Shown: positions 8,107 to 17,216 of the stretch, piece after piece
Layout: the number at the start of each line of letters is the position of its first letter
Numbering within the stretch: position 1 is the stretch's first letter
Source: Undibacterium sp. YM2
GTDB taxonomy: Bacteria; Pseudomonadota; Gammaproteobacteria; Burkholderiales; Burkholderiaceae_D
Direction: 5' to 3'
DNA length: 64,000 bases
Assembly: GCF_009937975.1 (NCBI RefSeq)
Contig: NZ_AP018442.1
Location: 111,364-175,363 of the forward strand
The notes under the pieces: model-generated
The model's database searches: none
Seen by the model: the letters and a program-made list of their open reading frames with translations, nothing else
What the model was told of the DNA's origin: nothing
Made by a program: the position numbers and the translations under genes

Positions 8107-8678
8107 CAAAATCCTACCCAGGTAAACAGTTTGGACCAAAATCCGGGACGTTGATGGTTCGCCAGATCACCATAGCCAGCATAGCTAATCTTGGCGTCGG
8201 CCAAACGGGTAGACAATACCGTGTTGTTATCTGCTATATCCAGCGGCCTTACCCGTCCTTCTACAGTAATTCTTTGCTGGTCAGAGTTAATCTCCAGGAG
8301 CTGCTGACCTCTGACCATGAGGTCACCATTATCTTCAATACTAGTGACAGTAACGCTCATCTGTGCCAATAATTTACCGCTGCGCTGTACGCTGCCACCA
8401 CCATCAAAATCATTGTTGATGGAAATGCCCGCTTTATTACTTTTTTGGTTGACGCTCGCTTGCGCACCAATATCTGTTTTTCTTTTTAAATTGGTATCGG
8501 CATTAGAGGACGCACTGGAATTTTCGTAGATCAGGACAGTCAATACATCGCCGGGCAAATGCGCCCGCTTGTCAGATGCCAGTGATCTGTAATTATTTTC
8601 ATTGTATAAATTGTCGGCCAGCACTGCCTGTGACAGAGTGCACAACAAAAACAAGGCAAGATACAAACTCTTCTTCAT
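8106..8678 (-). CDS. flgH: Flagellar L-ring protein FlgH
   Basis: A 190-residue FlgH with an N-terminal signal peptide (MKKSLYLALFLLCTLSQAVLA, predicted cleavage before DN), the SLASDKRAHLPGDVLTVLI block and the C-terminal GYGDLANHQRPGFWSKLFTW sequence of the family. FlgH builds the L ring in the outer membrane. Most FlgH proteins are lipoproteins with Cys at the signal cleavage site; here no Cys sits at the expected place and the only early Cys (residue 13) is inside the hydrophobic core, so lipidation looks unlikely. The gene ends at the flgI start and begins 2 bp after flgA. Confidence 0.93.
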   Translation of the reverse strand: MKKSLYLALFLLCTLSQAVLADNLYNENNYRSLASDKRAHLPGDVLTVLIYENSSASSNADTNLKRKTDIGAQASVNQKSNKAGISINNDFDGGGSVQRSGKLLAQMSVTVTSIEDNGDLMVRGQQLLEINSDQQRITVEGRVRPLDIADNNTVLSTRLADAKISYAGYGDLANHQRPGFWSKLFTWVGF

Positions 8679-8680
8679 TC

Positions 8681-9655
8681 TTAATTTCCGATTACTTTCG
8701 CGACACCTGGCGCTACCACGATGGCAGCAATCGTTTCTGTCGCAGCCGCCGGGCGTACCTGTATGCGCTGGCCCACCTCACCGTTAGCCAAGGCAAGTGC
8801 CTTGGATTCAAGCAGCAATGCACCAGAACTAAACAACAGATTGACGGTGTCACCATGGTTGATTGCGTTTGGAAGCTGCAGATAATTCTGAGTCAACGCG
8901 GTACCTGAAGGAATATTTCTTTTCAGGCTCCCCTTCAGCATGGAACAATCTGCTGGCAAGGCGGCACCATCGAGACTTGCGACGTCCATCTCCAAAACCA
9001 GCAAGTCTTCACATGCTGGTGTAATGCCCTTGAGCAAATCCCGTTTGGCAACAAAAGTCTGCTCCATTACTTTGACTTTCAGTGGCACGCGCACCGAGCG
9101 GCTAAACATGCCCGCGACAGTAACATCCAGCCACACCGTAACCCTGGCATGCATTGCTTCCGCCCTGGTCAAATTTCGCGCCTTGATATCAACCTGACCT
9201 TCTGCCAACAACAGTTCTGGCAGGCGCTCAGCAGTTTCTACCACCACCTGGTTTTGCCCGTTGCCCAATACTTTCTTCAGATAGTTTTCAGCAGCAATAG
9301 CAAGTTGGGCGCTGTCAAAGACTTTTGCCAGGCGCTCGACTTTCACTGCATCTGCACCGCGCCACTCTATCGCTTTTACCTGCCCGCTTGCCCTGACTAT
9401 GCGTTCAATCTCTTTACGGCTAAAGCGCAAACTATAACCGGGTAGCGGTGCATTACCCATGTCAACTGCAGCCATGGTTTTCATCAGATGCTCATCCAGG
9501 TGATTGGTCTCTACATCAATTTCGACGAGGTCCACCAGCTTGACTCTTGCTGCATTCACCATCGCATCAGTCTTCAAGGACATCACCACACCTGCCATTG
9601 CAGGCATGGCAGACAATCCAAGAACAAAGAAGAAAAAGGCAAACCAGCGCATCAT
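8681..9655 (-). CDS. flgA: Flagellar P-ring assembly chaperone FlgA
   Basis: A 324-residue FlgA with a signal peptide (MRWFAFFFFVLGLSAMPAMA) and a C-terminal SAF-type domain: VAKRDLLKGITPACEDLLVL, then LKGSLKRNIPSGTALTQNYL, GDTVNLLFSSGALLLES and GQRIQVRPA. FlgA is the periplasmic chaperone for FlgI during P-ring assembly. It is longer than the enterobacterial protein (about 220 residues) because of an extra N-terminal region of about 100 residues with a Leu/Val-rich fold. It precedes flgH and flgI, its client. It starts at ATG ATG, and the first codon is kept; no clear ribosome site is visible, so coupling from flgG (10-bp gap) is likely. Confidence 0.9.
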   Translation of the reverse strand: MMRWFAFFFFVLGLSAMPAMAGVVMSLKTDAMVNAARVKLVDLVEIDVETNHLDEHLMKTMAAVDMGNAPLPGYSLRFSRKEIERIVRASGQVKAIEWRGADAVKVERLAKVFDSAQLAIAAENYLKKVLGNGQNQVVVETAERLPELLLAEGQVDIKARNLTRAEAMHARVTVWLDVTVAGMFSRSVRVPLKVKVMEQTFVAKRDLLKGITPACEDLLVLEMDVASLDGAALPADCSMLKGSLKRNIPSGTALTQNYLQLPNAINHGDTVNLLFSSGALLLESKALALANGEVGQRIQVRPAAATETIAAIVVAPGVAKVIGN

Positions 9656-9665
9656 CAGTATTGTG

Positions 9666-10439
9666 TTAGCGGCGCAGATTATTAGTCAAAGACATCATCT
9701 CATCAGATGCCTGGACTATTTTTGAGCTCATTTCATATGCACGCTGAGCTATCATCAAGGTCACCATCTCGTCTACCAAAGAGACGTTCGACCCTTCCAG
9801 CGTATTTTGGGCAATCGCACCAAAGCCTGCCGCACCCGGTTTACCATAAGTGGCTTCGCCAGAGTTTGCACTTGGTTGATAAATCCCGCTGGCGACCATT
9901 TTCAGGCCTGCAGGATTTGAAAAGTTCACCAGTTCAATTTGCCCCACTTCGGATACCTGAGACTGATCTCCTGTCTGCACCATGATTTTGCCATCAGTGC
10001 CTATCGTAATACCCGTCACATTTTGTGGCATATGAATACCTGGCCTCAATACCTGCCCACTACTGGTTGCCAGATAAGAATCCTGATTGACTTGCAAAGT
10101 GCCACCGCGTGTATAGCCACGGCTACCATCTGCCAGCGTCACCTCGATAAAACCACTGCCATTGATGGCGATATCCATCGGCGAATTGGTTTGTGTCAGG
10201 GCCCCAGCAACAAAATCTCTGGACACATTTTCGATACCGATACCCAAGCCAACCGGATTGAGCGTAGCCGAAGGATTCTGTGCCGAGGCACTTCCATCGA
10301 CATGCATCATTTCTTGAAAATTCACACGGCCCTTCTTGAAGCCAGAGGTATTCACATTCGTCAGATTATTGGCAATAGTATCGATACTCATCTGCTGAGC
10401 CTGCATGCCAGTCGCTGCGATATAGAGAGAATTATTCAT
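9666..10439 (-). CDS. flgG: Flagellar distal rod protein FlgG
   Basis: A 257-residue FlgG. The N-terminus MNNSLYIAATGMQAQQMSID and NLTNVNTSGFKKGRVNFQEM are classic. The mid part has AINGSGFIEVTLADGSRGYT and the C-terminus ends SNVSLVDEMVTLMIAQRAYEM..SKIVQASDEMM. FlgG is the distal rod; its insertion sequence distinguishes it from the hook. It follows flgF by 48 bp, has a GGAAAA site about 13 nt before the ATG, and lies before flgA. Confidence 0.95.
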   Translation of the reverse strand: MNNSLYIAATGMQAQQMSIDTIANNLTNVNTSGFKKGRVNFQEMMHVDGSASAQNPSATLNPVGLGIGIENVSRDFVAGALTQTNSPMDIAINGSGFIEVTLADGSRGYTRGGTLQVNQDSYLATSSGQVLRPGIHMPQNVTGITIGTDGKIMVQTGDQSQVSEVGQIELVNFSNPAGLKMVASGIYQPSANSGEATYGKPGAAGFGAIAQNTLEGSNVSLVDEMVTLMIAQRAYEMSSKIVQASDEMMSLTNNLRR

Positions 10440-10487
10440 AAGTATTTATTTTCCAAACCAATGGAGTGAGTAGCTGACAGAAAAAGC

Positions 10488-11231
10488 TTAAAACTCACCC
10501 AATTTTTGTATCGCCGTATTCAACATCTCATCATAGCCTTGAAATAATTTTTGCGCTGATTCAAAATGACGGGTGGTTTCCATCATCGCCACCATTTCGC
10601 GCATGGGCGTAACATTCGAGCTCTCCAAAAAACCCACCTGTATTTCCGATTTGCTTTCTACTGCCTTATTGTCTGCGTTTGCAGACTGCAATAAGCCATT
10701 CGCCGTTTTTACCACATTCTTTGCATCTGCAAATTGCATGATTTTCAGTTGAGCAATCTGGGTTTCACCCTGCATGATACGACCGGCATGATCAATACTG
10801 ACATCATTGCCACGCACTTGTATGTCGCCCCCCAAACCCTGCACGGCATAGCCTTGCGCCGACACCAGGCGACCAGTGCCATCCACATGAAAATTCCCGG
10901 CCCTGCTATAGGCCAGCCCTTCAGGCGTCATCAGCTCAAAATAACCATCGCTGGCGATTGCCAGATCCCAAGGCTTGCCGGTTTGCTTGATCGCTCCAGT
11001 TGACAGGTCAAGCACGTTACCCAGCGCATTTGATTTTTCTGTCTGGCTTACATTAGCAACTTGTTCTGACTCCTTCATGACTTCGTCAAAAAGCCTGGTC
11101 AGCGGTTTGGATGTCGGTATCGCGCGCTTATAGCCAGGCGTAGCCACATTCACCATATTCTGGCTCACGATGTCCATATACTGCAGATCATTTTGCATGC
11201 TCTGTACAGCGGTAATTAATGCATTTGCCAT
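10488..11231 (-). CDS. flgF: Flagellar proximal rod protein FlgF
   Basis: A 247-residue rod protein of the FlgF/FlgG family: MANALITAVQSMQNDLQYMD, SQNMVNVATPGYKRA, the LAIASDGYFELMTPEGLAYSR block and the C-terminal MVAMMETTRHFESAQKLFQG. The order flgF-flgG and a length close to FlgF make FlgF the best call. The ATG at 11231 is preferred to the in-frame TTG at 11240, which would only add three residues. It is separated from flhA by about 110 bp; no gene is in the gap. Confidence 0.88.
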   Translation of the reverse strand: MANALITAVQSMQNDLQYMDIVSQNMVNVATPGYKRAIPTSKPLTRLFDEVMKESEQVANVSQTEKSNALGNVLDLSTGAIKQTGKPWDLAIASDGYFELMTPEGLAYSRAGNFHVDGTGRLVSAQGYAVQGLGGDIQVRGNDVSIDHAGRIMQGETQIAQLKIMQFADAKNVVKTANGLLQSANADNKAVESKSEIQVGFLESSNVTPMREMVAMMETTRHFESAQKLFQGYDEMLNTAIQKLGEF

Positions 11232-11341
11232 AGCGCTCAATTCAGCCTAAAAAATAATCCAGATATTCGATCCAAAGAATCAGTTCAAAGAATCAATTCA
11301 AACAAGCGGATTTCAACAACTTACTAAAATTTACTAAACAC

Positions 11342-13411
11342 TTACAAAGACAAAGTCGCAAACGCACGCAACTCCAGCGTGTTGGGTACTTCTGCCAGCG
11401 ACAATACCCGCAATTGCGGCACCATGCGCTCTGATAAAACCCGCATATGCCGTCTTAATTCAGGGGCGCACAACAAAACGGGCAACAGGTTGCTCTTCAT
11501 CATTTTTTCTGCATGCTTGGCAACGCCAGTGATCACTTGCTCGGCAAATTTAGGTTCCACCACCATGGCTGCACCATTTTCCACCGCCCGTATGCTCTGC
11601 ATCAGATTGTGTTCTATCGTCGGATCCAGCGTCAATACTTGTAATACATTCGTGCCCTGTGTCAATGACTGACAAATCAATGCTCCTAAACGCTGCCTAA
11701 CCATTTCAGTCAGATAAGCAGTATCTTTATTAATCTTGGCAGTATCAACAATGGTTTCTATTACGGCATCCAGATTGCGGATAGAAACTTTTTCCTTCAA
11801 TAAATTCTGCAAGACTTTTTGTATTTCACCCACGCCCAGCACTGTAGGCACAACCTCTTCCACCAGACCAGGTTGCGACTCACGCACACGTTTTAACAAG
11901 CGTTCAGTTTCCTGGCGCGTCAGCAAAGTGGCAGACTGCTGTCGCAATACCTCGCACAAATGCGTCATGAAGACTGTTGGTGGCTCTACCAGGGTGTACT
12001 TGCCAGCTCTTGCCTCATCCCTCAGCATGTCATCTATCCACAGCGCAGGTAAACCATAGCTGGGCTCCTTGGTTTCCACACCTTGCAACTTGATAGTCTC
12101 AGTTGCTGGTTTAATTGCCAGCAACTTGTCCAGCACCAGGCTGCCACCTGCGATAGTCACACCAAAAATCACAATCTCATAGGCATTGGCCGCAAGCCTG
12201 GCACCTTCACGGAAACGGATATTTGGCACCACCAGGCCAGACTCCAAAGCATATTGCTTACGAAAAGCTGCGATACGCTCGGTAAAAATAATGCGTTCAC
12301 TCTCCAGCATGGGGATCAAGTCCACACCCAGCAATACCTCAGCTGCCTCCATAGGCAACAAACCATAGGCATCCTGCTCTTTGTCTGAAGACTTGGCGCC
12401 GGTACCAAGTGGTGCTTCGGCATCATCGCCCTGCACATCACTGCCCTCACCCTGGTTAGTGTCACCACGGCGAAAAGCAATTAATGCGAGATAAAAACAA
12501 ACCAGCACCAACACCGGCCACGCCGGGATGCCGGGCAAAAACACCAGCCCCAGCAATGCTGCCGCCACCAACCACAAGGTTTTGGTGAATGAGGTGATTT
12601 GCTGAAACGCCACTACACCCAGATTGGTATCGGACGAAGAGCGCGTCACAATCAAACCCGTGCCTACAGAAATAATCAAGGCAGGCACTTGCGTCACAAT
12701 ACCGTCACCAATAGTCAGCAAGGTATAACTCTTTAAAGCCTGATCCCAGCGCATGCCCATTTGCATCACACCTATCACCAGGCCACCAACACAATTAATC
12801 AGCATGATGATGATACCCGCAATGGCGTCACCCTTCACAAACTTGCTGGCACCATCCATGGCACCGTAAAAGGCGGCTTCTTTGCTGATATTCTTGCGGC
12901 GGCGCTGGGCTTCTTCCTGGTCGATGAAACCCATGTTCAAATCAGCATCGATACTCATTTGCTGACCTGGCATACTATCCAGTGTAAAGCGAGCAGCCAC
13001 TTCCGACACCCGCTGCGCACCATTCGTTACCACGACATACTGAACGACGACCAGGATCAAGAAGACGATTAGGCCAATCACATAATTGCCGCCCACCACA
13101 TAAGAACCAATCGCACCAATCACCCTGCCAGCGTCAGCATCGCGCAAAATAAGGCGCGTGGCAGAAATATTCAGGGCCAGTCGGAACAAAGTTGCCACCA
13201 GTAACATCGATGGGAAAGTAGAAAACTCGACCGGCTTTGCCATGTAAAAGGTCAACAGCAAAATCAGCAATGCAAAACTGAAGTTTGTCAGTATCAAAAA
13301 ATCCAGCATCTCTGCTGGTATAGGTGCAAACAACATAAACAACACACCCACCACCAGCAAAACCATTGCAATGTCGGTGTTTTTCTGCAAAACCTGTCTC
13401 AACGAATTCAT
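11342..13411 (-). CDS. flhA: Flagellar export gate protein FlhA
   Basis: A 689-residue FlhA. The N-terminal half holds about eight membrane helices (first around residues 18-35, then 38-60, 65-85 and on to about 310). The family signature of the cytoplasmic loop is present: FTLDSMPGQQMSIDADLNMG and FIDQEEAQRRRK at about residues 143-175. The C-terminal half is the cytoplasmic FlhAC domain that binds chaperone-substrate complexes (for example EPPTVFMTHLCEVLRQQSAT). FlhA is the central nonamer of the flagellar export gate. Its start overlaps the flhB stop (ATGA). No other cluster gene is close enough to be mistaken for it. Confidence 0.97.
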   Translation of the reverse strand: MNSLRQVLQKNTDIAMVLLVVGVLFMLFAPIPAEMLDFLILTNFSFALLILLLTFYMAKPVEFSTFPSMLLVATLFRLALNISATRLILRDADAGRVIGAIGSYVVGGNYVIGLIVFLILVVVQYVVVTNGAQRVSEVAARFTLDSMPGQQMSIDADLNMGFIDQEEAQRRRKNISKEAAFYGAMDGASKFVKGDAIAGIIIMLINCVGGLVIGVMQMGMRWDQALKSYTLLTIGDGIVTQVPALIISVGTGLIVTRSSSDTNLGVVAFQQITSFTKTLWLVAAALLGLVFLPGIPAWPVLVLVCFYLALIAFRRGDTNQGEGSDVQGDDAEAPLGTGAKSSDKEQDAYGLLPMEAAEVLLGVDLIPMLESERIIFTERIAAFRKQYALESGLVVPNIRFREGARLAANAYEIVIFGVTIAGGSLVLDKLLAIKPATETIKLQGVETKEPSYGLPALWIDDMLRDEARAGKYTLVEPPTVFMTHLCEVLRQQSATLLTRQETERLLKRVRESQPGLVEEVVPTVLGVGEIQKVLQNLLKEKVSIRNLDAVIETIVDTAKINKDTAYLTEMVRQRLGALICQSLTQGTNVLQVLTLDPTIEHNLMQSIRAVENGAAMVVEPKFAEQVITGVAKHAEKMMKSNLLPVLLCAPELRRHMRVLSERMVPQLRVLSLAEVPNTLELRAFATLSL

Positions 13412-14508
13412 GCAAATGCTCCGCGCACCGTGCTAGCTTTGCTTTGATTGCGATTTTTACGCATCGCGTATACCCAGATCAAAATCTTGGCTACCTTGGG
13501 ATACATATCCTCAGGTACAAATTGGTCCGAGTTCAAACGCTTGTATAACTCCCGCGCCAAAGGAGGGTTTTCAACCACTGGAATATTATGCTGCCTGGCT
13601 GCTGCACGCATCTTGGCTGCCAGCTCCCCTTTACCCTTGACCAACAACTTAGGTGCAGGCATCTCGCCATGGCGATAAGAAATAGCAACGGCAATATGAG
13701 TAGGATTGGTGATCAACACATCGGCTTCTGGCAATTTGCCAACCGCCTGCGATTGCTTCAACAATTCTGCCCGCAACTGCTTAATCCTTTGGCGTATACG
13801 CGGATCACCTTCCCTTTGCTTATGTTCGTCGCTGATATCTTTATGACTCATGCGCATTTTCTTGGCAAATTCCCACCGCGTATACAGCAAGTCGATTAAC
13901 GCGATCACCAAAATCGCCATAAACAACTTAAACAACACAGGCCCGATCGCAGCAAGTGCGATAGCCGCATGGCCGTGCGCATCGATGTAGCCCAGTTTTA
14001 CCAATTCAGGCATCAAATGTACCAGTGCACCACAGGCCACGTACCCCAATATCGATAACTTCACCAGACTGCGCAAAGCATCGTAAATCAAACGCTTGGA
14101 AAACAGACGTTGCAAACCAGTAGCAGGGTTTAACTTGGTAAAATCAGGTGTCACTGGATCAAAACTAAAAATACCCCCAACCTGACTCACGTTCACCAAT
14201 ATGGCCGCAATGCAAATGGCAATCAACAAAGGTGCAATAACCGCCACGCTTTCCATGCTCGCCTGCGTCAGCCACTGCAAAGTACCAACACTGGACCAGT
14301 CACTACGGCCTGCATCCCGCATAATCTGCTGCGCAAGACCCAGTTCCTTCCTGGCCATACCTGGCCCAGCCGCAAAGAAAATACCAACCAAAGCTGCTAA
14401 AATTGCAGCAAAATTGGCTTCCGTACTCTTGGCAACCTGCCCCTTCTTTTGCGCCTCGCGCAGTTTATGGGGCGTGGCTTCCTGGCTTTTGTCAGCATCC
14501 TCAGACAT
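13408..14508 (-). CDS. flhB: Flagellar export switch protein FlhB
   Basis: A 366-residue FlhB. It starts with the basic amphipathic region (DADKSQEATPHKLREAQKKG) and has four membrane helices, followed by a cytoplasmic domain with the self-cleavage motif NPTH at residues 268-271, preserved as in active FlhB. Cleavage between Asn and Pro permits the switch from rod/hook to filament export, under control of FliK. The ATG at 14508 directly abuts the fliR stop and the gene runs into flhA. Confidence 0.96.
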   Translation of the reverse strand: MSEDADKSQEATPHKLREAQKKGQVAKSTEANFAAILAALVGIFFAAGPGMARKELGLAQQIMRDAGRSDWSSVGTLQWLTQASMESVAVIAPLLIAICIAAILVNVSQVGGIFSFDPVTPDFTKLNPATGLQRLFSKRLIYDALRSLVKLSILGYVACGALVHLMPELVKLGYIDAHGHAAIALAAIGPVLFKLFMAILVIALIDLLYTRWEFAKKMRMSHKDISDEHKQREGDPRIRQRIKQLRAELLKQSQAVGKLPEADVLITNPTHIAVAISYRHGEMPAPKLLVKGKGELAAKMRAAARQHNIPVVENPPLARELYKRLNSDQFVPEDMYPKVAKILIWVYAMRKNRNQSKASTVRGAFA

Positions 14509-15270
14509 TTACAAAATGTCCTCCCAATATCCAAACAACGCTCCGAACACCTTGGTAGCAACAGACGCAAAATGACCGCTGACATACGCCAGCACAGACA
14601 AGCCAACCACAATCTTGATTGGTACACTGAGCATAAAAATATTCAGTTGCGGCAAATTACGCGACACAACTGCAAGACAAATCTCTACCAAAAACAAACA
14701 AAAAAATGCTGGCGCCGCCAGCATCAATGCATAAGTAAACACCATACCAAACTGTCTGGCCAATAGCATAGGACCAGGTAACTCCAGCATCTGACCAAGG
14801 GGAATTTTCTCGAACGAAAAAGCTAGACCACGCAACAAGGTGTGGTGCACATCCATGGTGAAAAACAAGGCCAATGCCACCATACCAAACAAAGCAGCAA
14901 TCAAAGGTGAATGGCTACGCGTAGTCGGGTCAAAAATATTCGCGATATTGAAACCTATCTGCAAATCCAGCAAATTACCCGCCATAGAAAATGCAGCAAA
15001 AGCCACAAAAATGCCAAATGCCATCAAAGCACCCAGCAGCACCTCAGCCAGAGCAGACATCACCAGCCCCGACAAATCAACTGGCACATTCACCGGCACC
15101 AGACGCATGCCAGCCACAAGCGAAAAAGCCAGCATCACAATCAAAATGACACGTATGCGAACCGGCAATCCCAAGGCCTGCCAGAAAGGCGTCATCAACA
15201 ACAAAGCGGACAGGCGCATTGAACACAATAAAACAGCGGTAACCCAGCTTACTGTTGAAGTAAAAATCAT
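14509..15270 (-). CDS. fliR: Flagellar export gate protein FliR
   Basis: A 253-residue, very hydrophobic membrane protein with about six helices. FliR signatures are visible: RLSALLLMTPFWQALGLPVRIRV at the N-terminus, LLDLQIGFNIANIFDPTTRSHSP, and LVEICLAVVSRNLPQLNIFM followed by PIKIVVGL. With FliP and FliQ it forms the helical export pore. The ATG at 15270 is used; a TTG two codons upstream lies exactly at the fliQ stop. No clear ribosome site is visible, so coupling from fliQ is likely. Confidence 0.94.
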   Translation of the reverse strand: MIFTSTVSWVTAVLLCSMRLSALLLMTPFWQALGLPVRIRVILIVMLAFSLVAGMRLVPVNVPVDLSGLVMSALAEVLLGALMAFGIFVAFAAFSMAGNLLDLQIGFNIANIFDPTTRSHSPLIAALFGMVALALFFTMDVHHTLLRGLAFSFEKIPLGQMLELPGPMLLARQFGMVFTYALMLAAPAFFCLFLVEICLAVVSRNLPQLNIFMLSVPIKIVVGLSVLAYVSGHFASVATKVFGALFGYWEDIL

Positions 15271-15276
15271 GGGCAA

Positions 15277-15543
15277 CTAAAAATAATTCGGGATATTCGT
15301 GATGAGCTCACGCGCAAAAATCAAGAGCTTGCGCAACATCCAGGACCCAAACATCGTCAATGCCAATATCGTTGCCACCAACTTGGGAATAAACGTCAGT
15401 GACATGTCCTGAATCTGCGTCACCACCTGCAACACACTGACAACAAGACCTACCACCAGTGTACAAACAAGAATAGGCGCGCATATCAACAGCGCACCCC
15501 ACAGAAGCTGCTCCATCAAATGCAATGCAACATCAGATCCCAT
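15277..15543 (-). CDS. fliQ: Flagellar export gate protein FliQ
   Basis: An 88-residue protein with two membrane helices (about residues 14-36 and 53-72) and the conserved VVSVLQVVTQIQDMSLTFIP stretch of FliQ. It is the first gene of the operon. A GTG at 15546 is also in frame; TGGGA just upstream serves either start. In most genomes fliP stands immediately before fliQ; here the upstream sequence is non-coding AT-rich DNA, so fliP must lie elsewhere or be lost. Confidence 0.93.
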   Translation of the reverse strand: MGSDVALHLMEQLLWGALLICAPILVCTLVVGLVVSVLQVVTQIQDMSLTFIPKLVATILALTMFGSWMLRKLLIFARELITNIPNYF

Positions 15544-15603
15544 CACCCAATCCCAAAATCACCAGCAACAAACGAATGCCCACACATGAAAGAATCTGAA
15601 GTG

Positions 15604-15640
15604 CTCATTCAGAAATGAGTAATAATTCAACATGCGCATG
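15604..15640. promoter_or_regulatory. Hairpin and 10-bp palindrome in the fliQ leader
   Basis: Two symmetric elements lie between the promoter and fliQ. CTCATT (15604-15609) and AATGAG (15614-15619) form a 6-bp stem with a 4-nt loop. CATGCGCATG (15631-15640) is a perfect palindrome and could be a regulator site. Their role is not known. Confidence 0.35.
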
Positions 15641-15701
15641 CTGCATTGCCGCAAAGAAATTAATTATTGAAAAAATATCTGATGCACAGCGATGTTACTC
15701 A

Positions 15702-15730
15702 ATGTTACAGACCACGCTAAAAAGTGTCAA
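15702..15730 (-). promoter_or_regulatory. Sigma-70 type promoter of the flagellar operon
   Basis: The minus strand has a perfect -35 box TTGACA (15730-15725), a 17-bp spacer and a -10 box TAACAT (15707-15702), pointing to fliQ at 15543. This leaves a leader of about 150 nt. No convincing sigma-54 (TGGCAC-N5-TTGC) or sigma-28 element is seen. The leader contains the hairpin at 15604-15619 and the palindrome at 15631-15640. Confidence 0.6.
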
Positions 15731-16141
15731 TTTATGTTTCAATAGCCCGGCTTTTTAACTTCAATCAATATATTTTCATACAATCAAAAATTGGCGAGCC
15801 TGCTGGATTATCGCTGATAGCCCACTAAATATAATTCGAATTTTTTTAAATTATATAAATTTTCTTATTTTCCAAAAGAAATATTATTTAGAAAATATGG
15901 CTTATTGCAGAGTAAGAACCAAGTCGTCATCCGACAATGACAGCAAAGCGGTACTGTCAAAATTACATTCCTTACCCACCACTTGGAGCATATAGCCAAA
16001 TAAAAAATGTAAATAGTTTCGGCAATACCAAGAAGAATCTCCACGTCATATACCCTACCATCGGCATCAAGATTTTTTTTGCGGCGCACCAAAAACTTCT
16101 CTGCGTACCTTATTCTGAAGCGTAGAAGGTAGAGTCATTGA

Positions 16142-16966
16142 CATTGCATAACCACTATTATTCAAGGCTGGCACGTACGCGACCAGGTACCATTACGCGA
16201 CATATCCAAATGACTTGGCATCTCTTGCAACACTGTCCGGAACTACGTACTCAGCACAGTTCGTGCAACACTGCGGAATGAGATTAATCGTTTGTATGCA
16301 CATGCAGGTATCACGATTAGCTTGGGGACGGTGTATAGCTGGGTGCAGAAGTATCGTTCAGAGATGGAGGCGATACGCAAGAAGACGCGGAATCGGTTCC
16401 CGGATGTTAGTCCTGCAAATTTACGCTGGTGTCTGGATGGGACTGGCAAAGTGGATGCGTATGGTATGAACCATTTTATTCTTGGCATTGTCGATCATGG
16501 TACGCGCATGAATTTGTTGTTGCAGCGGGTGGAGCTGGCGACGTCGACGGTGATACTTGAACACATAAAACAGGCAATCAATTTATTTGGTAAGCCAAAA
16601 ATTATTCGTACAGATAATGCCTCTGTGTTTCGCAGCAAAGAATTCCGGCGAGCTTTAAAAGAATTGGGAATACGTCAGGAATTCAGTGAACCGGGCAAGC
16701 CCTGGCAGAACGGCAGGATTGAGCGTTTCTTTTTGACGTTGAAAGAGAAATTGAATCTGAGGACACCGGTCAATGGATTGATGCTGGACCGTTTGCTGAG
16801 GGATTTTGTGACCTGGTATAACCTGATCAGGCCACATCAGCATTTGCATGGGTACACGCCTGCTGAGGTGTGGAGAGGCATTGATCCTTACTCAACACCA
16901 CCGATATCGGTGCATCCGTTTGAGGCTTGGGATGGTTTGTTGCAAGGGTATTATTTGCGGCGTTAG
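16142..16966 (+). pseudogene. DDE (rve-type) transposase, interrupted by a stop codon
   Basis: The 224-residue frame from 16292 contains an integrase core: LRWCLDGTG (first Asp), IIRTDNASVF (second Asp) and PGKPWQNGRIERF (Glu) in the right order and spacing for the DDE catalytic triad. In the same frame upstream, after an in-frame TGA at 16211-16213, one can read GWHVRDQVPLRDISK before it and LGISCNTVRNYV after it, a helix-turn-helix N-terminus of the IS21/IS481 kind. Thus a once longer transposase carries a nonsense codon, and its start is missing. A translated product from an internal TTG would lack most DNA-binding residues. No terminal inverted repeats or target duplication could be identified by eye. 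The exact IS family is not certain. Confidence 0.8.
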
Positions 16967-17216
16967 TAAATTCCCGATGAGCTAACATGTGTATTTTAAA
17001 CAGGCAGTTTAGCTGTTCAGGGTGAATCTCGGCCCGAGCAAGTAATTTGCACAAATTTTAATCAGGAGAGCAAATTTAGTTGTACGCGCTGATTAAAAAA
17101 TAATCGGTTTTGTGTTCAATCTAACCAAAATCTCCGCCGATCTTTGCAAAACTAGCAGACCGGGCGGAGTGAATTGGCTTAACTGAACGGTGAACAGGGC
17201 AGCAGCAGCAAAAAGA

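Larger units (their letters stand above)
15550..16141. other. AT-rich gene-free stretch upstream of the flagellar operon
   Basis: About 590 bp of AT-rich sequence. Apart from the promoter, hairpin and palindrome near its left end, there is no reading frame with plausible protein character; the short frames are biased by A/T runs. It separates the export-gate genes from a decayed transposase and replaces the expected fliP, so it may mark a deletion or rearrangement joint. Confidence 0.5.

Noticed and set aside
15865..16092. 75-codon minus-strand frame in the AT-rich gap
   Set aside because: Cys/Trp/Phe-rich composition typical of random AT-rich DNA; no ribosome site.
17092..17216. Possible terminator after the Hint gene
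   Set aside because: No clear stem with a T tract could be found in this stretch.
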